From positions 34,304,186 through 34,368,185 of the forward strand of contig OX381709.1 of NCBI GenBank assembly GCA_947462335.1: a stretch of 64,000 nucleotides of DNA. The letters run 5' to 3'. The position numbers were made by a program, and so were the translations under genes. Positions 23,865 through 37,501 of this stretch are shown here, piece by piece. The notes beneath the pieces were generated by a model. The model had not been told where the DNA came from. It made no database searches and saw only the letters and a program-made list of their open reading frames with translations. The stretch's first letter is position 1; each line of letters starts with the position of its first letter. This DNA comes from Harmothoe impar (Eukaryota > Annelida > Polychaeta > Phyllodocida > Polynoidae).

Positions 23865-25225
23865 TATGTGCCCTTTTCCCTTTTTTTCTCTGACCCTTTT
23901 TTCTTGCCCAATTCGCCATGTACGCAAATATGTGCGTTTTTTCCTTCTTTTCTCTGACCCTGTTTTCCAGCCCAATATGCCTCATACGCAGATATGCATC
24001 TTTTTCTCTTTTTTCCTCTGACCCTTTTTTCTCGCCCAATCCTCCATGTACGCGGATAACTGCACCTTTTTCCCTTCATTTCTCTGACACTTTTTTTCTC
24101 GCCAATTTCCGCCATGTAAGCGGATATGTGCCCTTTTTCCTTTTTTTCTCTGACCCTTTTTTCTCTCCCAATCCTCCATGTACGGGGACATTTGCCTGTT
24201 TTCTTATTTTTTCTCTGACCCTTTTTTTCACCCAATCTGCCATGTAGGCGGATCTGTCCCTTTTTCCTTTTTTTTCTCTGACCCTTTTTTCTCGCCCAAT
24301 CCGCCATGTGCGCGGATATGTGCTTTTTTTCCTGTTTTCATTGACCGTTTCTTCTCGCCCATTCCCCCATGTGAGCGGATATGCACCTTTTCCCCTTTTT
24401 TTTCTGACCCTTTTTTCTCGCCAATTCCGCCTTGTACGCGGATATGCGATTTTTTCTTTTTTTTCCTCTGACCCTTTTTTCTTGGCCAATCCGCCATGAA
24501 CGAGATCATGTGACTTTTTTCCTTTTTTCATTGACCTTTTTTTCTCGCCCAATCCCCCATGTACACAGATATGCACCTTTTCCCCTTTTTTTCTCTGACC
24601 CTTTTTTCTCGCCCAATCTGCGGACATGTGCCTTTAATTTTTTTTTCTCTGACCGTTTTTTCGTGCCTAATCCGCCATGTACGCGGATATGTGCCTCTTT
24701 TCCATTTTTCCTCTGACCCTTTTTTCTCGCCCAATTTACCATGTACGCAGACATGTGCCTTTAATTTTTTTTCCTCTGACCCTTTTTTCTTGCCCAATCC
24801 GCCGTGTATGCGGATATGTGCCTTTTTCCTTTTTTTTCTCTGACCGTTTTTTCTTGCCCAATCTGCCATGAAATAGAATATGTGCCTTTTTCCTTTTTTT
24901 CTCTGCCCCTCGTTTCTTACCCAATCTGCCATGTACGCGGATATGTGCCCTTTTCCTTTTTTTCTCTGACCTTTTTTTCTCGCCCAATCCCCCATGTACG
25001 CGAATATGCACCTTTTCCCCTTTTTTTCTCTGACCCTTTTTTCTCGCCAAGTCCGCCATGTAGGTGGATATGCGCCCTTTCTTTTTTTTTCCTCTGACCC
25101 TTTTTTCTTGCCCAATCTGCCATGAAATAGAACAAGTGCCTTTTTTCCTTTTTTTCTCTGACCCTTTTTTTTTGCCGAATCCTCCATGTACGCGGACATG
25201 TGCTTTTTTTTCTTTCTTTTTCTCT
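23865..25225 (+). repeat. Block F, extra copy of the right part of block E
   Basis: Matches 21.9-23.1 kb at an offset of 2,057 bp (22,375 matches 24,432; 22,756 matches about 24,804) and 30.94-32.32 kb at 7,083-7,094 bp. In the unit at 24,611-24,625 CAATCTG joins CGGACATG directly, leaving out CCATGTACG. Confidence 0.8.
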
Positions 25226-26520
25226 GACCCTTTTTTCTTGCCCAATCCGCCGTGTACGCGGATATTCACCTTTTTCCTTTTTTTCCTCTGACCCTTTTTT
25301 CTTGCCCAATCTGCCATGAAATAGAACATGTGCCTTCTTCCTTTTTTTCTCTGACCTTTTTTTCTCGCCCAATCCTCCACTTTCGCAGACATGTGCCTTT
25401 TTCCTTTTTTTTCTCTAACCCTTTTTTCTCGCCCAATCAGCAATGTTCCCGAATATGTGCCTTTTTCCTTTTTTTCTGACCCTTTTTCCTTGCCCAATCA
25501 GCCATGTACGCGGATGTGTGCCTTTTGCTGTTTTTTCTCTGACCCTTTTTTCTCGCCAAATTCGCCATGTACACGGATATGCGCCTTTTTTCCTTCTTTT
25601 CTCTGACCCTTTATCCTGGCCAAATCCGCTGTGTACGCGGTTATGCACATTTTTCTTTTTCTTCTCTGACCCTTTTTTCTTGAGAAATCAGCCATGTACG
25701 GGGATATGTGCCTTTTTTCCTTCTTTTCTCTGACCCTTTTTTCTCACCCAATTTGCAATATATGCTGACATGCACCTTTTTCCTTTTTTTCCTCTCACCC
25801 TTTTTTCTTGCCCAATCCTCCATGTACGCAGATATGCACCTTTTCCCCTTTATTTCTCTGACCCTTTTTTTCTCGCCCAATCCTCCATGTACACGGATAT
25901 GTGCCTTTTTCCTTTTTTTTCTCTGACCCTTTTTTCTTGCCCAATCCACCATGTAAGCGGATATGTGCTTTTTTTCTTTTTTTCTCTTACCCTTTTTCTC
26001 GCCCAATCAGCCATGTAAGCAGATATTCACCTTTTTTTTTTTTGCTCTGACCCTTTTTTCTTGCCCAATTCGCCATATAAGTGGATATGCAACTTTTTCC
26101 CTTTTTCCCTCGGACCCTTTTTTCTTGCCCAATCTGCCGTGAAATAGAACATGTGTTTTTTTTCCTTTTTTTTCTCTGACCCTTCTTTCTCACCCAATCC
26201 GCCATGTATGCGGATATGTGCCCTTTTTCCTTTTTTTCTCTGACCCCTTTTTCTCGCCCTATCCTCCATGTACATGGACATGTGCCTTTTCTCTTTTTTA
26301 TTTTCTGACCTTTTTTTGTTTGCCCAATTTGCCCTGTAAGCAGATATGTCCCTTTTTCCTTTTCTTCTCTGACCCTTTTTTCTCGCCCAATCAGCCATGT
26401 AAGCGGATATTGGCCTTTTCTTTTTTTTTCTCTGACACTTTTATCTTGCCCAATTCGCCATATAAGCAGATATGCACCTTTTTCCCTTTTTTCCTCTGAC
26501 CCTTTTTTCTTGCCCAATCC
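25225..26520 (+). repeat. Higher-order block C, copy 3
   Basis: Matches copy 2 at an offset of about 11,388 bp and the next copy at 2,099 bp (25,252 matches 27,351; 25,708 matches 27,807). With copy 4 it makes a tandem pair of about 33 monomers each. Confidence 0.85.
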
Positions 26521-28600
26521 GCCATGTACGCGGATATGTGCCTTTTTCTTTTTTCTTTCTCAGACCTTTTTTTCTCACCTTATCCGCCATGTACGCGTAT
26601 ATGTGCCTTTTTCCTTTTCTTTGTCTGACCCTTTTTTCACACCCGATCCACCATGTACGCGGATATGTGCCTTTTTCCCTTTTTTTCTGACCCTTTTTTC
26701 TCGGCTAATCCGCCATGTACGCGGATATATTCCTTTTTCTTTTTTTTCTCTGACCCTTTTTTCTCGCCCAATCCGCCATGTACGCGGATATATGCCTTTT
26801 TTCCTTTTTTTCTCTGACCCTTTTTTCTCGCCCAATCTGCCATGTACGCGGATATGTGCTTTTTCCTCTTGTTTCTTTGACCCTTTTTTCTCGCCAATTC
26901 CGCCATGTACGCGGATATGCGCCCTTTCCCCTTTTTTCCTCTGACCTTTTTTTCTTGCCCAATATGCCATGAAATAGAACATGTGCCTTTTTCCCTTTTT
27001 TTCTCTGACCCTTTTCTCTCGCCCAATCTGCCATGTACGCGGATATGTGCCTCTTTTCCTTTTTTTCTCTGACCCTTTTTTCTCGCCAATTCCGCCTTGT
27101 ACGCGGATATGCGACTTTTTCTTTTTTTTCCTCTGACCCTTTTTCCTTGGCCAATCCGCCATGAACGAAAACAAGTGACTTTTTTCCTTTTTTCATTGAC
27201 AATTTTTTCTCGCCCAATCCCCCATGTATGCGGATATGCACCTTTTCCCCTTTTTTTCTCTGACCCTTTTTTCTCGCCCAATCCGCCATGTACGCGGACA
27301 TGTGCCTTTAATTTTTTTTTCTCTGACCCTTTTTTCTTGCCCAATCCGCCGTGTACGCGGATATTCACCTTTTTCCTTTTTTTCCTCTGACCCTTTTTTC
27401 TTGCCCAATCTGCCATGAAATAGAACATGTGCCTTTTTCCTTTTTTTCTCTAACCTTTTTTTCTCGCCCAATCCTCCACGTTCGCAGACATGTGCCTTTT
27501 TCCTTTTTTTTCTCTAACCCTTTTTTCTCGCCCAATCAGCAATGTTCCCGAATATGTGCCTTTTTCCTTTTTTTCTGACCCTTTTTCCTCGCCCAATCAG
27601 CCATGTACGCGGATGTGTGCCTTTTGCTGTTTTTTCTCTGACCCTTTTTTCTCGCCAAATTCGCCATGTACACGGATATGCGCCTTTTTTCCTTCTTTTC
27701 TCTGACCCTTTATCCTGGCCAAATCCGCCGTGTACGCGGTTATGCACATTTTTCTTTTTCTTCTCTGACCCTTTTTTCTTGAGAAATCAGCCATGTACGG
27801 GGATTTGTGCCTTTTTTCCTTCTTTTCTCTGACCCTTTTTTCTCACCCAATTTGCAATATATGCTGACATGCACCTTTTTCCTTTTTTTCCTCTCACCCT
27901 TTTTTCTCGCCCAATCCTCCATGTACGCAGATATGCACCTTTTCCCCTTTATTTCTCTGACCCTTTTTTTCTCGCCCAATCCTCCATGTACACGGATATG
28001 TGCCTTTTTCCTTTTTTTTCTCTGACCCTTTTTTCTTGCCCAATCCACCATGTAAGCGGATATGTGCTTTTTTTCTTTTTTTCTCTTACCCTTTTTCTCG
28101 CCCAATCAGCCATGTAAGCAGATATTCACCTTTTTTTTTTTTTGCTCTGACCCTTTTTTCTTGCCCAATTTGCCATATAAGTGGATATGCAACTTTTTCC
28201 CTTTTTCCCTCGGACCCTTTTTTCTTGCCCAATCTGCCGTGAAATAGAACATGTGTTTTTTTTCCTTTTTTTTCTCTGACCCTTCTTTCTCACCCAATCC
28301 GCCATGTATGCGGATATGTGCCCTTTTTCCTTTTTATCTCTGACCCCTTTTTCTCGCCCTATCCTCCATGTACACGGACATGTGCCTTTTCTCTTTTTTA
28401 TTTTCTGACCTTTTTTTTCTTGCCCAATTTGCCCTGTAAGCAGATATGTCCCTTTTTCCTTTTCTTCTCTGACCCTTTTTTCTCGCCCAATCAGCCATGT
28501 AAGCGGATATTGGCCTTTTCTTTTTTTTTTCTCTGACACTTTTATCTTGCCCAATTCGCCATATAAGCAGATATGCACCTTTTTCCCTTTTTTTCTCTGA
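26520..28600 (+). repeat. Higher-order block C, copy 4
   Basis: Matches block C copy 1 at an offset of about 19,220-19,240 bp over its whole length, including the left part (GCGTATATG, CGGCTAATC and GAACGAAAAC units) that copy 3 lacks. It matches copy 3 at 2,099 bp on the right. A GAAATAGAACATGTG unit at about 28,242-28,258 precedes the change into block E-related units. Confidence 0.85.
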
Positions 28601-28861
28601 CCCTTTTTTCTTGCCTAATCCGCCATGTAAGAGGATGTGTGCTTTTTTTCTTTTTTTCTCTTACCCTTTTTCCCGCCCAATCAGCCATGTAAGCGGATAT
28701 TCACCTTTTTTTGTGTTTGCTCTGACCCTTTTTTCTTGCCCAATTCGCCATATAAGCGGATATGCAACTTTTTCCCTTTTTCCCTCTGACCCTTTTTTCT
28801 TGCCCAATCTGCCGTGAAATAGAACATGTGCCTTTTTTCCTTTTTTTTCTCTGACCCTTCT

Positions 28862-31800
28862 TTCTCACCCAATCCCCCATGTATGCGGATATGTGCCCTT
28901 TTTCCTTTTTTTCTCTGACCCTTTTTTCTCGCCCTATCTTCCATGTACACGGACATATGCCTTTTTTCTTTTTTATTTTCTGAACTTTTTTTTCTCGCCC
29001 AATTTGCCCTGTAAGCAGATATGTCCCTTTTTCCTTTTCTTCTCTGACCCTTTTTTCTCGCCCAATCAGCCATGTAAGCTGATATTGGCCTTTTTTTTTT
29101 TTTTTCTCTGACACTTTTATCTTGCCCAATTCGCCATATAAGCAGATATGCAACTTTTTCCCATTTTTCCTCTGACCCTTTTTTCTTGCCCAATCCGCCA
29201 TGTATGCGATTATGCGCCTTTTTCCTTTTTTTCTCTGACCCTTCTTTCTCACCCAATCCGCCATGTATGCAAATTTGTGCCTTTTTCCCTTCTTTTCTCT
29301 GACCCTCTTTTCTTGCCCAATTTGACATTCACGCAGATATGCACCTTTTTCCCTTTTTTCCTCTGACCCTTTCTTCTGGCCCAATCCTCCATGTACGCAG
29401 ATATGCACCTTTTTCCCTTTATTTCTCTGACCCTTTTTTTCTCCCCCAATCCGCCATGTATGCAGATATGTGCCTTTTCCCCTTTTATCCTCTGACCATT
29501 TTTTCTCCCAAATTCCGCCATGCACGCGGATATGCGCCTTTTCCCCTTTTTTCCACTGACCCTTTTTTCGTGCCCGATCAGCCATGTATGCGGATATGTG
29601 CCTTTTTCCTTTTGTTTCTTTGACCCTTTTTCTCGCCAATTCCGCCATGTACGCTGATATGCGCCTTTTCCCCTTTTTTCCACTGACCCTTTTTTCTTGC
29701 CCAATCCGCCATGTACGCAGACATGTGCCTTCAATTTTTTTTTTCTCTGACCCTTTTTTCTTGCCCAATTAGCCATATACACGGATATGCACCTTTTTCC
29801 CTTTTTTCGTCGAACCCTTTTTTCTCGCCCAATCCGCCATGAATGCGGATATGCGCCTTTTTCCCTTTTTTTCTCTGACCCTTTTCTCTCGCCCAATCCG
29901 CCATGTACGCGGATATGTGCCTCTTTTCCTGTTTTTCTCTGACCCTTTTTTCTCGCCAATTCCGCCTTTATACGCGGATATGCGATTTTTTCTTTTTTTT
30001 CCTCTGACCCTTTTTTCTTGGCCAATCAGCCATGAACGAGATCATGTGACTTTTTTCCTTTTTTCATTGACATTTTTTTCTCGCCCAATCCCCCATGTAC
30101 GCAGATATGCACCTTTTCCCCTTTTTTTCTCTGACCCTTTTTTCTCGCCCAATCCGCCATGTACGCGGACATGTGCCTTTAATTTTTTTTTCTCTGACCC
30201 TTTTTTTCGTGCCCAATCCGCCATGTAAGCGGATATGTGCCTCTTTTCCATTTTTTCTCTGACCCTTTTTTCTCGCCCAATCTGCCATGTACGCGGACAT
30301 GTGCCTTTAATTTTTTTTCCTCTGACCCTTTTTTCTTGCCCAATCCGCCGTGTATGCGCATATGTGCCTTTTTCCTTTTTTTTCTCTGACCCTTTTTTCT
30401 TGCCCAATCTGCCATGAAATAGAACATGTGCCTTTTTCCTTTTTTTCTCTGCCCCTCGTTTCTTACCCAATCTGCCATGTACGCGGATATGTGCCTTTTT
30501 CCTTTTTTTCTCTGACCTTTTTTTCTCGCCCAATCCCCCATGTACGCGGATATGCATCTTTTCCCCTTTTTTTCTCTGACCCTTTTTTCTCTCCAAATCC
30601 GCCATGTAGGTGGATATGCGCCCTTTCTTTTTTTTCCCTCTGACCCTTTTTTCTTGCCCAATCTGCCATGAAATAGAACAAATGCCTTTTTTCCTTTTTT
30701 TCTCTGACCCTTTTTTCTCGCCCAATCTGCCATGTAAGCGTATATGTCCATTTGTCCTTTTCTTATCTGACCCTTTTTTCTCGCCCTATCCACCATATAC
30801 GCGGATATGCGCCTTTTTCCCTTTTTTCTCTGACCCTTTTTTCTAGCCCAATCCGCCATGTACGCGGATATGTGCCTTTTTTCCTGTTTTTCTCTGACCC
30901 TCTTTTCTCGCCAATTCCGCCATTATTCCGCCAATTCAGCCATGCGGATATGTGCCCTTTTCCCTTTTTTTTCTCTGACCCTTTTTTCTTGCCCAATTCG
31001 CCATGTACGCAAATATGTGCCTTTTTTCCTTCTTTTCTGTGACCCTGTTTTCCCGCCCAATTTGCCTTATACGCAGATATGCACCTTTTTCTCTTTTTTC
31101 CTCCGACCCTTTTTTCTCGCCCAATCCTCCATGTACGCGGATAACTGCACCTTTTTCCCTTCATTTCTCTGACACTTTTTTCTCGCCCAATCCGCCATGT
31201 AAGCGGATATGTGCCCTTTTTCCTTTTTTTCTCTGACCCTTTTTTCTCTCCCAATCCTCCATGTACGCGGACATTTGCCTGTTTTTTTTTTTTATCTCTG
31301 ACCCTTTTTTTTCACCCAATCTGCCATGTAGGCGGATCTGTCCCTTTTTCCTTTTTTTTCTCTGACCCTTTTTTTCGCCCAATCCGCCATGTGCGCGGAT
31401 ATGTGCTTTTTTTCCTGTTTTCATTGACCGTTTTTTCTCGCCCATTCCCCCATGTGAGCGGATATGCACCTTTTCCCCTTTTTTTTCTGACCCTTTTTTC
31501 TCGGCAATTCCGCCTTGTACGCGGATATGCGATTTTTTCTTTTTTTTCCTCTGACCCTTTTTTCTTGGCCAATCCACCATGAACGAGATCATGTGACTTT
31601 TTTCCTTTTTTCATTGACCTTTTTTTCTCGCCCAATCCCCCATGTACGCAGATATGCACCTTTTCCCCTTTTTTTCTCTAACCCTTTTTTCTCGCCCAAT
31701 CCGCCATGTACGCGGACATGTGCCTTTAATTTTTTTTTCTCTGACTGTTTTTTCGTGCCCAATCCGCCATGTCCGCGGATATGTGCCTCTTTTCCATTTT

Positions 31801-32900
31801 TCCTCTGACCCTTTTTTCTCGCCAAATTTACCATGTACGCGGACATGTGCCTTTAATTTTTTTTTCCTCTGACCCTTTTTTCTTGCCCAATCCGCCGTGT
31901 ATGCGGATATGTGCCTTTTTCCTTTTTTTTCTCTGACCGTTTTTTCTTGCCCAATCTGCCATGAAATAGAACATGTGCCTTTTTCCTTTTTTTCTCTGCC
32001 CCTCGTTTCTTACCCAATCTGCCATGTACGCGGATATGTGCCTTTTTCCTTTTTTTTCTCTGACCTTTTTTTCTCGCCCAATCCCCCATGTACGCGAATA
32101 TGCACCTTTTCCCCTTTTTTTCTCTGACCCTTTTTTCTCGCCAAGTCCGCCATGTAGGTGGATATGCGCCCTTTCTTTTTTTTTCCTCTGACCCTTTTTT
32201 CTTGCCCAATCTGCCATGAAATAGAACAAGTGCCTTTTTTCCTTTTTTTCTCTGACCCTTTTTTTTTGCCGAATCCTCCATGTACGCGGACATGTGCTTT
32301 TTTTTCTTTTTTTTTCTCTGACCCTTTTTTCTCGCCCAATCTGCCATGTAAGCGTATATGTCCATTTGTCCTTTTCTTATCTGACCCTTTTTTCTCGCCC
32401 TATCCACCATATACGCGCATATGCGCCTTTTTCCCTTTTTTTTTCTGACCCTTTTTTCTCGCACAATCCGCCATGTACGCGGATATTCACCTTTTCCCCT
32501 TTTTTTCTCTGACCCTTTTTTCTAGCCCAATCCGCCATGTACGCGGATATGTGCCTTTTTCCTTTTTTTCTCTGACCTTTTTTTCTCGCCCAATCCCCCA
32601 TGTACGCGGATATGCATCTTTTCCCCTTTTTTTCTCTGACCCTTTTTTCTCGCAAAATCCGCCATGTAGGTGGATATGCGCCCTTTCTTTTTTTTCCCTC
32701 TGATCCTTTTTTCTTGCCCAATCTGCCATGAAATAGAACAAGTGCCATTTGTCCTTTTCTTATCTGACCCTTTTTTCTCGCCCTATCCACCATATACGCG
32801 GATATGCGCCTTTTTCCCTTTTTTTCTCTGACCCTTTTTTCTAGCCCAATCCGCCATGTACGCGGATATGTGCCCTTTTTTCCTGTTTTTCTCTGACCCT
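28862..32900 (+). repeat. Large block E, copy 2
   Basis: The longer of the two copies. It includes full units where copy 1 has deletions, for example the complete CGCCTTTATACGCGG unit near 29,960 and the TTCGCCATGTACGCAAATATG unit near 31,000 that copy 1 lacks. The right part also matches 23,865-25,225 (offset 7,083-7,094 bp). Confidence 0.8.
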
Positions 32901-34291
32901 TTTTTCTCGCCAATTCCGCCATTATTCCGCCAATTCCGCCATTATTCCGCCAATTCAGCCATGCGGATTTGTGCCCTTTTCCCTCTTTTTCTCTGACCCT
33001 TTTTTCTTGCCCAATTCGCCATGTACGCAAATATGTGCCTTTTTTCCTTTTTTTCTCTGACCCTTTTTTTTTGACGAATCCTCCATGTACGCGGACATGT
33101 GCTTTTTTTTCTTTCTTTTTCTCTGACCCTTTTTTCTCGCCCAATCTGCCAAGTACGCGTATATTTTCATTTGTCCTTTTCTTATCTGACCCTTTTTTCT
33201 CGCCCTATCCACCATATACGCGCATATGCGCCTTTTTCCCTTTTTTTTCTGAACCTTTTTTCTCGCACAATCCGCCATGTACGCGGATATTCACCTTTTC
33301 CCCTTTTTTTCTCTGACCCTTTTTTCTAGCCCAATCTGCCATGTACGCGGATATGTGCCTTTTTTCCTGTTTTTCTCTGACCCTTTATTCTCGCGAATTC
33401 CGCCATTATTCCGCTAATTCAGCCATGCGGATATGTGCCCTTTTCCCTTTTTTTTTTCTGACCCTTTTTTCTTGCCCTATCCGCGATATATGCAGATATG
33501 TGCCTTTTTCCCTTTTTTTCTCTGACCCTTTTTTTTGCCCAATTCGCCATGTACGCAAATATGTGCCTTTTTTCCTTCTTTTCTCCGACCCTCTTTTCCT
33601 GCCCAATTTGCCTTATACGCAGATATGCACCTTTTTCTCTTTTTTCCTCAGATCCTTTTTTCTCGCCCAATCCTCCATGTACGCGGATAACTGCACCTTT
33701 TTCCCTTCATTTCTCTGACCCTTTTTTCTCGCCCAATCCGCCATGTAAGCGGATATGTGCCCTTTTTTCCTTTTTTTCTCTGACCCTTTTTTCTCTCCCA
33801 ATCCTCCATGTACGCGGACATTTGCCTGTTTTCTTTTTTTTTCTCTGACCTTTTTTTGTCACCAAATCTGCCATGTAGGCGGATATGTCCCTTTTTCCTT
33901 TTTTTTCTCTGACCCTTTTTTCTCGCCCAATCCGCCATGTGCGCGGATATATGCTTTTTTTCCTGTTTTCATTGACCGTTTTTTCTTGCCCAATCCCCCA
34001 TGTACGCGGATATAAACCATTTCCCCTTTTTTTCTCTGACCCTTTTTTCTCGCCCAATCTGCCATGTACGCGGATATGTGCCTTTTTCCTCTTGTTTCTT
34101 TGACCCTATTTTCTCGCCAATTCCGCCATGTACGCGGATATGCGCCTTTTCCCCCTTTTTTCCTCTGACCCTTTTTTTCTCGCCCAATCCGCCATGTACG
34201 CAGATAAGCACCTTTTTCCCTTTTTTTTCTCTGACCCTTTTTTCTCGCCCAATCCGCCATGTAAGCTGATAAGCACCTTTTCCCCTTTTTT
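32900..34291 (+). repeat. Mosaic satellite segment
   Basis: About 21 monomers. The left part resembles block G and 32.2-32.5 kb, with private units (AAGTACGCGTATATTTTC, about 33,160). The part from 33,740 to 34,110 is an outlying copy of the sequence amplified at 35.7-38.9 kb, with the GTCACCAAATCTGCC unit at about 33,858. Confidence 0.8.
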
Positions 34292-35090
34292 TCTCTTACC
34301 CTTTTTTCTCGCCAAATCCGCCATGTACGCGGACATGTGCCTTTAATTTTTTTTTCTCTGACCCTTTTTTTTTGCGCAATCCGCCTTGTACGCGGATCTT
34401 CGCCTTTTTCCTTTTTTTTCTCTGACCCTTTTTTCTTGCCCAATCTGCCATGAAATAGAACATGTGCCTTTTTCCTTTTTTTCTCTGACCCTCGTTTCTC
34501 ACCCAATCTGCCATGTATGCAGATATGTGCCTTTTTCTTTTTTTTCTCTGACTTTTTTTCTCGCCCAATCCTCCATGTTCGCAAACATGTGCCTTTTTCC
34601 TTTTTCTTCTCTGACCCTTTTTTCTCGCCCAATCAGCAATGTTCCCCAATATGTGCCTTTTTCCTTTTTTTTTCTGACCCTTTTTCCTCGCCCAATCAGC
34701 CATGTACGCAGATGTGTGCCTTTTGCTGTCTTATCTCTGACCCCTTTTTCATTCCAAATTCGCCATGTACACGGATATGCACCTTTTTTCCTTCTTTTCT
34801 CTGACCCTTTATCCAGGCCCAATCCGCCGTGTACGCGGTTATGCACATTTTTCTTTCTTTTCTCTGACCCTTCTTTCTCACCCAATCCGCCATGTATGCA
34901 AATTTGTGCCGTTTTTCCTTCTTTTCTCTGACCCTCTTTTCTCGCCAAATTTGCCATTCAAGCAGATATACACCTTTTTCCCTTTTTTCCTCTGACCCTT
35001 TTTTTTCGCCCAATCTGCCATGTACGCGGATATGTGCCTTTTTCCTCTTGTTTCCTTGACCCTTTTTTCTCGCCAATTCCCCATTGCACG
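34292..35090 (+). repeat. Block H, copy 2
   Basis: Same unit order as 19,065-19,860 with scattered substitutions, for example TTCGCAAACATG at about 34,580 versus TTCGCATACATG at about 19,353. The first units (GGACATGTGCCTTTAAT, GGATCTTCGCC, GAAATAGAAC) also recur at 37,250-37,400 and 38,980-39,130. Confidence 0.8.
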
Positions 35091-35708
35091 CGGATATGCG
35101 CCTTTTCCCCTTTTTTCCTCTGACCCTTTTTTCTCGCCCAATCTGCCATGTACGCGGAAAAGCACCTTTTTCCCTTTTTTTTCTCTGACCCTTTTTTCTT
35201 GCCCAATTCGCCATGTAAGCTGATAAGTGCCTTTTTTCCTTTTTTTCTCTGACCCTAATTTCTCGCCCAATCCGCCATGTACTCGGACATGTGCCTTTAA
35301 TTTTTTTTTTCTCTGACCCTTTTTTCTTGCCCAATTTGCCATGTAAGCGGATATGTCCCTTTTTCCTTTTCTTCTCTGACCCTTTTTTCTCGCCCAATTC
35401 GCCATGTAAGGTGATAAGTGCCTTTTTTTCTTTTTTTCTCTGACCCTATTTTCTCGCCCAATCCGCCATTTACGCGGACATGTGCCTTTAATTTTTTTTT
35501 TCTCTGACCCTTTTGTCTTGCCCAATCCGCCGTGTACGCGGATATGTGCCATTTTCCTTTTTTTTCTCTGACCTTTTTTTCTTGCCCAATCTGCCATAAA
35601 ATAGAACATGTGCCTTTTCCCCTTTTTTTCTCTGACCCTTTTTTCTCGCCCAATCTGCCATGTAGGAGGATAAGCACCTTTTTCCCTTTTTTTCTCTGAC
35701 CCTTTTTT
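35091..35708 (+). repeat. Satellite segment leading into the 1,793-bp dimer
   Basis: About ten monomers with GTAAGCTGATAAGTG and GGTGATAAGTG units and CCTAATTTCTCGCC joins. This is an early version of the unit order that becomes strictly repeated from 35,709. Confidence 0.8.
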
Positions 35709-37501
35709 CTTACCCAATTCGCCATGTAAGCTGATAAGTGCCTTTTTTCCTTTTTTTCTCTGACCCTAATTTCTCGCCCAATCCGCCATGTACGCGGACA
35801 TGTGCCTTTAATTTTTTTTTCTCTGACCCTTTTTTCTTGCCCAATCCGCCGTGTACGCGGATATGTGCCATTTTCCTTTTTTTTCTCTGACCTTTTTTTC
35901 TTGCCCAATATGCCATGAAATAGAACATGTGCCTTTTTCCCTTTTTTTCTCTGACCCTTTTTTCTCGCCCAATCCGCCATGTAAGCGGATATGTGCCCTT
36001 TTTTCCTTTTTTTCTCTGACCCTTTTTTCTCTCCCAATCCTCCATGTACGCGGACATTTGCCTGTTTTCTTTTTTTTTCTCTGACCTTTTTTTGTCACCA
36101 AATCTGCCATGTAGGCGGATATGTCCCTTTTTCCTTTTTTTTCTCTGACCCTTTTTTCTCGCCCAATCCGCCATGTGCGCGGATATATGCTTTTTTTCCT
36201 GTTTTCATTGACCGTTTTTTCTTGCCCAATCCCCCATGTACGCGGATATAAACCATTTCCCCTTTTTTTCTCTGACCCTTTTTTCTCGCCCAATCTGCCA
36301 TGTACGCGGATATGTGCCTTTTTCCTCTTGTTTCTTTGACCCTTTTTTCTCGCCCAATCTGCCATGTAGGAGGATAAGCACCTTTTTCCCTTTTTTTCTC
36401 TGACCCTTTTTTCTTACCCAATTCGCCATGTAAGCTGATAAGTGCCTTTTTTCCTTTTTTTCTCTGACCCTAATTTCTCGCCCAATCCGCCATGTACGCG
36501 GACATGTGCCTTTAATTTTTTTTTCTCTGACCCTTTTTTCTTGCCCAATCCGCCGTGTACGCGGATATGTGCCATTTTCCTTTTTTTTCTCTGACCTTTT
36601 TTTCTTGCCCAATATGCCATGAAATAGAACATGTGCCTTTTTCCCTTTTTTTCTCTGACCCTTTTTTCTCGCCCAATCCGCCATGTAAGCGGATATGTGC
36701 CCTTTTTTCCTTTTTTTCTCTGACCCTTTTTTCTCTCCCGATCCTCCATGTACGCGGACATTTGCCTGTTTTCTTTTTTTTTCTCTGACCTTTTTTTGTC
36801 ACCAAATCTGCCATGTAGGCGGATATGTCCCTTTTTCCTTTTTTTTCTCTGACCCTTTTTTCTCGCCCAATCCGCCATGTGCGCGGATATATGCTTTTTT
36901 TCCTGTTTTCATTGACCGTTTTTTCTTGCCCAATCCCCCATGTACGCGGATATAAACCATTTCCCCTTTTTTTCTCTGACCCTTTTTTCTCGCCCAATCT
37001 GCCATGTACGCGGATATGTGCCTTTTTCCTCTTGTTTCTTTGACCCTTTTTTCTCGCCAATTCCGCCATGTACGCGGATATGCGCCTTTTCCCCCTTTTT
37101 TCCTCTGACCCTTTTTTCTCGCCCAATCCGCCATGTACGCGGATCAGCACCTTTTTCCCTTTTTTTTCTCTGACCCTTTTTTCTCGCCCAATCCGCCATG
37201 TAAGCTGATAAGCACCTTTTCCCCTTTTTTTCTCTTACCCTTTTTTCTCGCCAAATCCGCCATGTACGCGGACATGTGCCTTTAATTTTTTTTTCTCTGA
37301 CCCTTTTTTCTTGCCCAATCCGCCTTGTACGCGGATCTTCGCCTTTTTCCTTTTTTTTCTCTGACCTTTTTTTCTTGCCCAATCTGCCATAAAATAGAAC
37401 ATGTGCCTTTTCCCCTTTTTTTCTCTGACCCTTTTTTCTCGCCCAATCTGCCATGTAGGAGGATAAGCACCTTTTTCCCTTTTTTTCTCTGACCCTTTTT
37501 T
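35709..37501 (+). repeat. 1,793-bp dimeric higher-order repeat, copy 1
   Basis: Two similar halves, 35,709-36,412 (704 bp, 11 monomers) and 36,413-37,501 (1,089 bp, 17 monomers). Each opens with TTACCCAATTCGCC and shares its first units (TAAGCTGATAAGTGCC, GGACATG with CTTTAAT, GAAATAGAAC, GTCACCAAATC). The long half carries six additional monomers. The halves differ at a diagnostic base: TCTCTCCCAATCC in the short half (about 36,029) and TCTCTCCCGATCC in the long half (about 36,733). Confidence 0.9.
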
